64,000 nt of DNA, taken from assembly GCF_002994745.2 (NCBI RefSeq), contig NC_037091.1, forward strand, positions 37,880,112 through 37,944,111, written 5' to 3'. A program made the translations under genes and the position numbers. Position 1 is the stretch's first letter, and every line of letters begins with the position of its first letter. The DNA comes from Rosa chinensis (Eukaryota; Streptophyta; Magnoliopsida; Rosales; Rosaceae). This document shows positions 56,857 through 64,000 of this stretch, piece after piece. The notes beneath the pieces are model-generated. The model had not been told where the DNA came from. It made no database searches and saw nothing but the letters and a program-made list of their open reading frames with translations.

Positions 56857-57938
56857 GGAAAATACTTGAGACACCAAATATTTATACCAAAATTGAGTAC
56901 CAAATGATGTGGCATACACCATCTCATCAATATTATTCTATAAATTTCAATGACATGGATTTATTTATTTTCAATTTAAAAATATAATGTTTTGAGAAAA
57001 TATTTTGTATATATCAAAACCCTAATGTTTTGCAAAAATCAAAACAATTACAAATATAATTACAATGCTTCTCGTGAAGAGCAACCAATCGGCTGCTTCA
57101 TCTTGCTCAAACGGGGAAAAAGATGAAGAATAAAACAGATAGGGAGATCATTAATTCTGGTCCAATTCTTTATTTGAAATCTATTGTCCATCAACATTCT
57201 CAATTCATGGACAAGCTAGTTGAGCTCATTCCTATTAGGTTCTATTTATCCAATGACGACATGGATAAGCCATGGTTTCAAGGCCTCAGCAATCCTGCAA
57301 AAGCTTCATCTAAGAAGGAAACAAAGAAAGATATTAAGAAATTAAGCACGTAAAGATCAATTGGATCCGAAGAAGTCTCTTGACTCTCTTCTCCAATAAC
57401 CCTTGATTTGCTAAAGCAAAGTTTGGAAAATTAGAAGGATGAGAGTATGATAGTGGTGAAATGGAGACTAAACCTGTTGTTCTTGGTCTAGAAGGTGATG
57501 ACAGGTTAATGGCATATGAAGAAATTGCAGTGACATATCATCAAGAATTTCTTGTGCTTTTCCATTCAAGCAAAATCATGGATCAATCTACTTGTTTCAT
57601 TCAAAACTCAAACATCAAAGACCCATGCAGTTATAATCTCTCATGTGGTTTTCATTATTATTAATTGCTTTTGTTCTAATATTCTAGGCATCATGGTTGC
57701 AGAGAGCCAGATTGCTTAAACAACTGCATCTATCATTTTCTGAATTAATTAGGTATTTTGTTTAATTGTGATTTTATTTAATATAAGTTTTCTTACATCT
57801 TAAAAAACATCAAATTTATTTTATATCCAACAAGGAAATCCATGTCTACAGAAATTCTGAAAAACTGATGATATGGCATGTGCCATGTCATTTGGTAAGT
57901 AATTTTGGTACAAAGTTTTGGGATCCCTAGCACTACTC
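56857..57938. mobile_element. Pack-MULE C (same family as A and B) with SURF6 fragment
   Basis: The ends GGAAAATACTTGAGACACC and (complement) GAGTAGTGCTAGGGATCCC match elements A and B in wording and spacing. TACCAAATGATGTGGCAT and its partner lie inward. ATTTTAGAA (56848-56856) and ATTTCAGAA (57939-57947) are an 8-of-9 TSD. The interior carries a fragment of a host nucleolar-protein gene on the plus strand, so this member is a Pack-MULE. Confidence 0.88.
57123..57525 (+). pseudogene. Captured fragment of SURF6-like nucleolar protein
   Basis: The open frame reads LKSIVHQHSQFMDKLVELIP, then RFYLSNDD, KPWFQGLS and KASSKKETKKDIKK. After a break near 57355 it goes on as KPVVLGLEGDDR and YEE. Plant SURF6/Rrp14 proteins (ribosome biogenesis, nucleolus) carry LKSI(I/V)HEHS..F.DKLVELIPAKFYLP and KPWFQGLSKAAKAS at this place, then EGDDRSVTYEELRQRL. 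Only the N-terminal third is present. The frame is broken, and the piece lies wholly between the TIRs of element C. Confidence 0.8.
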
Positions 57939-57947
57939 ATTTCAGAA

Positions 57948-58050
57948 TATGCATTTATTAAAAAATAACAAATAGGAATTTATCATTTAATCTCAATCAT
58001 GGGTTGTTATTGAATCTAATAGTCTAAAATCAGAGTATAATTTAGGTGGC
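57948..58050. other. Short spacer between element C and a MITE
   Basis: AT-rich; nothing recognised. Confidence 0.5.
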
Positions 58051-58353
58051 TTAAAGCAACTCCAATGGCTTCCCAATATTTTGATTTTTCAATATTTCAT
58101 AGAAAAATGAGCATCTTTTGCTCCAACAGATTTCCTATAACTTATCCTCATTTTATGGGTAGTGAGAAAAAGGAAAATAAAAATCCCTAAATTGATAGCA
58201 ATCTTCTAAAATTTTAAGGAAAAATTAAGGAGATTTTAGAGATTGCGGTAAAATAAGAAATCTGTTGGAGTTGGGGAAGAAAAATTATAAAAAGCTTTGG
58301 AGTTGCTTCCCTATAATACAAAAATTATAGAGAAACTGTTGGAGTTGCTCTAA
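58051..58353. mobile_element. MITE with GAGCAACTCC-type ends
   Basis: TTAAAGCAACTCCAATGGC on the left pairs with the right end, whose complement is TTAGAGCAACTCCAACAG. Inner parts also pair (TTTTGCTCCAACAGATTTC against GAAATCTGTTGGAGTTGG). This terminal sequence is common in plant MITEs. TTA next to both ends hints at a Harbinger or hAT relation, but the class is not settled. No ORF is present. Confidence 0.8.
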
Positions 58354-59324
58354 TTAATCCGCCTCCTTTTTTACTAATAAGAAATATAAGTGAAAATGTG
58401 TGTAGTCACCATATGTTTCAAATATTGTCTTTAGGTTCATTGGTGTGCCATATCCCTCCATGAAATTGTTGCTTGCTACACCACATGTATTGAATTGGCT
58501 CGGCCTTCTAAATTTGGTCATCTACGAACATAATGCACATTGTTGAAACCAATATATATCAAAGTTATGTATTTAGTGGTGCGGTTTTATCTTCATTTTA
58601 TGTAACAATTTTGAATATAAATCTTCTAACTCAATCTGAAAAGTATATCGGGACTGTATATCATTAATTACCTAATAATGGTGTTGATTAATTTAGGTGT
58701 GGAGTTTTAAACCAACATATTTCAAATATTGTCAAGTTGACAGTTGCGGCATGATTTCTCCACCTTAGGTCCAGTGAAGGTAACTAGTACAAAATAATAA
58801 ATAGAAACCCTCGGCTAGTGAGAAGATCGTTGTGGTACAAGCCAAAGGTTTTCCAACGGTCAAGTTAACAGTGATCATAAGAATAATCATAAAGAAATGA
58901 ATCGGATATATTTGGTTTACCATTGAAGCGGAATGAATTCTAGAGTTTGCCTAGAATAGCTCAGTTGTACTTAATTTAGCTTACCGTAGGGAAGGCATGA
59001 GAATGCTTTATAGAGAGAACCTTAGAGTTTGTAAAAGACTAGGCACAATAAGCTACCTTCTGACATCATGCTTCCGCAGGTAGCTTCTAACATTGAGATT
59101 TTTTCCCTCACTTATATTGACATCGTTTATATTGTATCAAAATATCGAATCCATTATTTTTTCTAACGACCAGTGAACTCAGTAGTGGTTCATTCACATA
59201 ATTTTGCAATTGAAGAGAAAAAAAGTATCACATGACTAGATCAATCAAAACTCGGTTTTACAGTTTGTCCTTTCATATCCCTAAGCTCCCCCTTAGTTAA
59301 GGATATTCTTACAAAAAAAAAAAT
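58354..59324. other. Intergenic DNA with no recognised gene
   Basis: AT-rich. No coding frame, repeat or bounded element was recognised. Confidence 0.55.
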
Positions 59325-59329
59325 CTATA

Positions 59330-61607
59330 TGTTGGGGACATCCTTGAGTATGAAAGTGTATGCAAATTTATGGATGATGTCTCCTACTCCCAAGTATAGG
59401 AGGTCAAGTTTTAGTAAAGGGAAAAAGTAAAGAGTATCTTACCCAAGGGATTGAGTAACTCTACCCTAACTAGATCAACGTGAAAATAAACCTAGAAAAC
59501 ACATGTAAAGTCTACCTTTTTACAAATTCACAACCTTAGCCCTTTGGAAGCTAAAGATCATGAGGATGGTATTGACAATTGTGGTAGTGAAAGGTTTAGT
59601 TGATTTTAATTGTTATGAAGTAAATTAAGTTGCATAAAATAAAATAAACAAATAAAAAGGTAGAGACTAAATCAGTGAGAAGAATAGAGACTTAGACATC
59701 GCACCTAATCTTACTCATGCACAAAATGTAACCCAAAATTAATGTAACAACATGCTTTGATAAATTTCCCCTTGGTGCTTTGATGAAGTTACCAAGAAAC
59801 TAACTAGTCATGAAATTTAACAATCTCTTCCAAAATAAAGCTAAATTACACAACCTTTATACCATTCAAGTCTTCCGGATCCTAAATGGCCTATGGTGCC
59901 GTGAGCCTAAATTCTTCTGAAACCTAAACTCACAACATCATGCTTTAATTTCAAGGTAAGAAATTCAAGCAACTTAGTTCTTCCCATAGGAATAAGTTAA
60001 GCCACCACTTATATATTTAGCTATGTGCTCACGAAATCAAGAGTTTATCAAGTTTATGTTTCCGATTCATTAATTTCCTAAAGCATGATTCTAGGTGATA
60101 AATCTATAAACACACTTAGGATACATGAAAGTATAGTAGCCAAAAGATTCAAAACATGCATAAACATCAAAACACATAGAAATTTACATTATTTGCGCAT
60201 AAGTATGGCTAGGGCTCAAATCCAACTACTCACAACACATGATATTACAAATATAAGCCATGAACATCAAATTAGAGAGAGAAGGAAGAGAAAAGAGAAG
60301 AACTACCTAACCTCCCACCTAGCTCTCAAAGATGTCAAATGATGAGAGAATTGCTTCAAGGTATGGGATTTTAGGCTTTTACAACCCAAAATACCATACA
60401 CATCCACAAAGCTCAAGAACAAGGAAGAACAAGGGGCTTGAATATGTGAAAGCAAGTGTTGTGATTGATTTAGAGTGTGTAGTAATTTCGGCTTTGGTGA
60501 AACCTAAGTGCCTACACACATATTTCTCACACAAACTTAACTATGTACAAGGTATGAAAAACTAACCTAAAACTAGAGAAAAGAAAGATTTTGATGCTCC
60601 AAAATGAGGGAGCCAAGGGGGTGCACGGTTTTGGGGAGCGAAAATGGGGTATTAAAAGGCCAAGGCAATTCAAATCAAGGGTGGAGATCAAAAGAAATGA
60701 AGGGTTAGATGTGATTGATAAATGTGTAAGCACAAAATGTGGATCTAGTTTTTGACTCCATATAGCAATAACCTAGAAATCCCATAGATATTTTGGTGGA
60801 GGAGAAAAAATAAGGGTAGAAGGGTCATTCTGTAAGGGAACAATGTAATAAATGAGAGACAAAGGTATAAGGTGTAAGATTTAAGAATGAGACCACTTGT
60901 CATCTTTCAAATTTTGAATTTCAAAATAACCTAGACGTAAAGTCTTTCCACCTAAAGTCTCTAGCCCTAGTCAGCTCTTCCTTATCCTCCACACATGTTC
61001 TCGGCCCGCCAACTTAGCCGGAAATGTCCAAAATCCGGCGTTGACCATCGTTGACCAATTTTTTGTCCATTTGCGCACTTTATTCTCTTTTATTCCTTCA
61101 ATTGAATATTCACCGAGAGTTAGGAATTGGCACTCTACTTCTTCATACCAAATGTTCCTCCATGAGTGTAGATCATATAGATAAAATTTCAGAGCTTAGT
61201 TCTTCGTGGTTTGGCCGGAAATGCTGCAGGAATCAGTACAGGTCCCTTTTTGCAGTTTTCTTATTCTAGTGCAGAAACTTGAACCGATCATTTCAAGGCC
61301 TTCCATTCCGAACTGGCTCTTGTACTCTTAAAAAAATGATCCTTAGGATGTCTAAAATGGATCTGGAAAGTTTCAACTCATTTGGAGTTCATTTGGTCAG
61401 TTTTCCCTCCTTCTTCCTTGCTTAGCTCGGTTTCTCTTAGACGGAGTAGGAAAATGTACTAAAGTTGAGTTTTTAAGGCATTTTCAAGTTTTTCCATTAT
61501 TTCCTAGCATGATGAGGAAAACATAATAAATATATAAAAATAAACACAAAGGTTAAGCAAAAGTGCAAGATTAGGGAAATAATTATTAGGTAATTATGGA
61601 CCTAACA
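59330..61607. mobile_element. Probable solo LTR (2.28 kb)
   Basis: The segment begins TGTTGGGGACATCC and ends ATTATGGACCTAACA, so it has TGTT...AACA termini. CTATA (59325-59329) and CTATG (61608-61612) flank it, a 4-of-5 match to a 5-bp LTR-type duplication. It has no gag-pol frame and no second LTR in the window. Internal wording (GGCCGGAAATGCTGCAGGAA; a GTAGATCATATAGAT stretch) recalls Gypsy LTRs in reverse orientation, from memory only. ORFs inside are short and without domains. Confidence 0.6.
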
Positions 61608-61769
61608 CTATGTAACTGCGACTATACGACCAATCAGATATCACATTTATTATTTTAACCCCCAAAACTTGCATTTTATTAGGAATCCTTTTAACAAATG
61701 AATTAAGCTATGGTTGTTTATGTCTCGAGCATGACCACTTGAAAAATGTGGAGGAAAGTCGGGCAAATA

Positions 61770-62070
61770 TCCGGTACTACTAGAAAGATTCTTCTTTGGA
61801 TAATAGGTATTGTGCTATCTTATTAAATGGATGTCTGCTGAAACCTTGTATGGGTCTATTAGGAGGCATACCTAAGTCTCTCAGGAGGGGGGTAGCACTA
61901 CACAAGGACTCACTTTCTGTCCGTCCCTTATCATGCTCTTGATAGTGGTGAAAAATGGCCTGGTGTCATCTGGTTCACAATTCTGAGTTGGGACATTGAT
62001 GCATCAATCAAGTGTTGGCTCCATGATGTTCGACTTGTTATTTGTGGACAATAGTTCTTCAGCATAGGAC
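61770..62070 (+). pseudogene. Old LINE reverse-transcriptase fragment
   Basis: The frames give ILLNGCLLKP, then SLRRG and, after about 15 extra bases, DSLSVRPL. This resembles the (V/L)NG...GLRQGDPLSP region of a plant LINE. About 150 bases later FDLLFVDNS resembles LLFADDS. Both motifs are in the order expected of the RT palm, but stops and frameshifts are frequent. Confidence 0.4.
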
Positions 62071-62398
62071 AGTAGCTTTTTGGATCATGGTAGTGACTTA
62101 TCCAACAGATGACAGTAACTTTTATGAAGAATAATAGTAGCTTTTTGGTTCATTGACAATATCTTTTTTGTTTATTCAATGGTATCTTATTTATTTGCAC
62201 TATTATTTTCATAAATGATGAAAAATAAAAAAAGTGGTGACATTTTTATAAATATTGATATTTTTTTTATACTATGGTTTTATGAGGGATAAAAACATAT
62301 AAGTCTCCATGGGGACATGAGTGAAACCCTTTGATCATCTTTTAAAAAAGAAAGAAAGAAAAAGTCATATAGTGACTTAAGTGATAATATAAATTTTT

Positions 62399-63860
62399 GG
62401 GTCCTTGACCCAAAGCACAGATTCTACCCAAAATATTCTTACCAACAAAATAAAATAAAATCCCCACAAACCCATTTAATAGTAAACTGTCAATTTTAAC
62501 CTTCAAAAAATTATAGAATTACAAATCATATATCTACAATCAGAACATGTTCTCTCTCCTTTCTCTTTCCTTCCCTCCCCTCTCAGATCTATTTTCTAGC
62601 GAAGAAAGAGATATTGCTAATCGGTGGTGCTCATCAACGACTCCACCGTTGGTAAGTCCAGATATGCGAGGACACCATGGAACCAGGCGAAAAAGAACAT
62701 CTTTTGGACAAGATCGGAGAAGAAGAGTATTTCCATCAATCCTCTCTTTCCTTCCAAGCATTCGGCCCAGGGGAACACCGTTTCGAAGTAATAAGCAGCC
62801 CTGTGGCCTTTCTTTCCCTATAATCGATCTCGATGAGGCCGGACCAATCAATTACGAACTATATATCTATATCGATTTAGATCCGCCGGAGCTCGTATTT
62901 CTCGGTCAAATAAATGAAGCATCCGAGTTTCGTCTTTGTCTAATTACAGGTGAAGAGTCCGAAGAAGCAGTAGATTCTGACTTTCGAATGCTGCGACTGG
63001 AATGCCGTGGAGCTTGGTCGTAGGAGGAAAGACCAGAACAATCTTGCAACCCTATGTTACGACAACAAAAGTCCTTTGAATTTTCATTGAATTTACATAC
63101 ATCCCTACACACAACTTCTTGGCTAAAGGTGGTCGTCGAAGGAGGAGGAGTAGAAACTGGTCAAATTCATGCCTCATCTCTTTTTTTTTTTTTTGGTGGG
63201 TAAAATGGGGCCACAAGGCCCAGAAGGAAAAGAAAAAAAAAAATTTGGGGGGAGGCATTAAATGTTTTGAATTGATGTAATCTCCTCATTTTTTTCTTTA
63301 ATCAAATTTTTATTTGTCTAATTTTAGGGAGATTAGTTCTCATTTCGACAACTGAAAGGTTTATTGGGGGGCAATAAAGGTTTATTGAGGGGCGCAATAA
63401 ACCTCTCCGGCCCCCTATGAGATCTCTGACGACCTTTTTGGGGACCTCCGATGAGGTTTCATAAACTTGTATTGCCCCTCAATAAAAGTCTATTGGGGGG
63501 TAATAAACCTCTCCAGTGCATATGAGATTTCCGACGACCTCTTTGGGGAACTATGGCTAGGTTTTCAGAGAAGTCCGGCGGGCGGAGGCTAGTAACCAGA
63601 TTCCGGCAATCGATGACCTGATTTTGACGACCGGAGTCCGGCGAAGTCTCTTATAGCTTTTCTCTCTTCCATTCTCTCTCTCTATCTCTCTGCAAACGAG
63701 TGAGAGCAATATAGTCTAAAAAAAAACCAAAGAAAAAAAAAACTTAATTGGGTATTAGGGAAAGACCTTATTAGAGTCTTTATGAGTAAGTGAGAAAAAA
63801 AAAAGTGGGTAGTGTAAGAGGAAAAAAATCCCTAGAATTAGGGTAAATGGTCAAAACCCC
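62399..63860. mobile_element. MULE-like element E, relative of the 39.6-kb element
   Basis: The left end GGGTCCTTGACCCAAAGCAC pairs with the right end, whose complement is GGGGTTTTGACCATTTACCC. TAAATTTTT (62390-62398) and TAAATTTTA (63861-63869) match at 8 of 9. TATTGGGGGGCAATAAA-type motifs at 63350-63510 are the reverse of the CCCCAATAGA repeats in element D, so E lies in the opposite orientation. The 1462-bp interior has GC-richer coding-like DNA at 62540-63030, perhaps a captured gene. Confidence 0.8.
62660..63022 (+). pseudogene. Coding-like fragment of unknown origin inside element E
   Basis: Two overlapping frames look protein-like. EDTMEPGEKEHLLDKIGEEE and YFHQSSLSFQAFGPGEHRFE run from about 62668 to a stop at 62819. 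In the next frame, DLDEAGPINYELYIYIDLDP, PELVFLGQINEASEFRLCLI and SEEAVDSDFRMLRLECRGAW run to the stop at 63021. The acidic, balanced composition differs from random AT-rich frames. I do not recognise either piece. By analogy with the other elements they may be captured exons joined out of frame. Confidence 0.35.
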
Positions 63861-63869
63861 TAAATTTTA

Positions 63870-64000
63870 AGAAGACATTGATGGATAATTTGCTATTTCA
63901 TTTATCATAAGATCTTGCTGATATAACTGAGATCCTAAGTGATCCTTCTGTCATTTTACACGGCCTGGGGGAATTATTTAAACAGATACTCCATGATAAA
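63870..64000. other. Window end, nothing recognised
   Basis: About 130 bases of AT-rich DNA with no feature. Confidence 0.5.

Noticed and set aside
62547..63023. 158-codon frame taken as a gene starting at 62547
   Set aside because: Its first half is Ser/Arg-rich while a different frame looks coding over the same bases, and the whole lies between transposon ends. A broken captured fragment is more likely.
1..64000. tRNA, rRNA, CRISPR and bacterial-type features
   Set aside because: No cloverleaf with matched A/B boxes, no rRNA-like stretch and no spaced direct-repeat array was found. The window is plant nuclear DNA.

Overview
The window looks like nuclear DNA of a eudicot plant. It is AT-rich, its genes have GT-AG introns, and its proteins are typical of plants (SWEET, STP, UDP-glucuronate epimerase, glycine-rich RNA-binding protein). 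A rosid, perhaps of the rose family, is plausible but cannot be proved from the sequence. No bacterial, organellar, rRNA, tRNA or CRISPR structure was seen.

Four genes look intact. (1) A clade II-like SWEET sugar transporter at 4556-5287 (+) has no introns, which is unusual for the family and suggests a retrocopy. (2) A UDP-glucuronate 4-epimerase lies at 6486-7871 (-), in one exon and convergent with the SWEET gene. (3) A five-exon monosaccharide/H+ symporter of the STP family spans 26742-28872 (+), 511 residues, with a perfect 111-bp tandem duplication upstream. (4) A small organelle-targeted RRM protein spans 36563-37862 (-), four coding exons, 132 residues, with an intron in its 5' UTR and a telo-box by its start site. 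A short cysteine-tailed ORF at 42308-42502 (+) is a weak fifth candidate.

Nearly everything else is transposon, often nested. At 12.8-18.6 kb a LINE is split by a 4.6-kb insertion, which itself holds a 2-kb long-terminal-inverted-repeat (TIR) element with an eIF1A-like fragment. At 20.9-25.1 kb a second LINE is split by a 1.7-kb Pack-MULE with a perfect 9-bp target-site duplication (TSD); it carries an ABCG transporter fragment and a fragment of a small plant membrane protein. At 28.9-35.9 kb there are several small non-autonomous elements. At 42.6-54.6 kb a roughly 12-kb Mutator-like element (MULE) carries a broken transposase. Inside it are LTR-like sequence, a complete 5.16-kb CACTA element with a TCA TSD, and a 467-bp hAT element with an 8-bp TSD. 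The CACTA has no visible transposase but holds intron-containing fragments of at least four host genes (SGT1, proton pump interactor, a WD40 protein, cellulose synthase), all on the plus strand. At 54.65-57.94 kb three members of one MULE family follow each other, and one carries a SURF6 fragment. At 59.3-61.6 kb there is a probable solo LTR. At 62.4-63.9 kb another MULE-like element shares an internal CCCCAATAGA-type repeat with one at 39.6-41.1 kb.

The main result is therefore a dense cluster of gene-capturing transposons from at least two superfamilies (MULE and CACTA) between a few normal genes, most of them bounded by visible TSDs. Gene-fragment identities come from recognised motifs only and have not been checked by database search.
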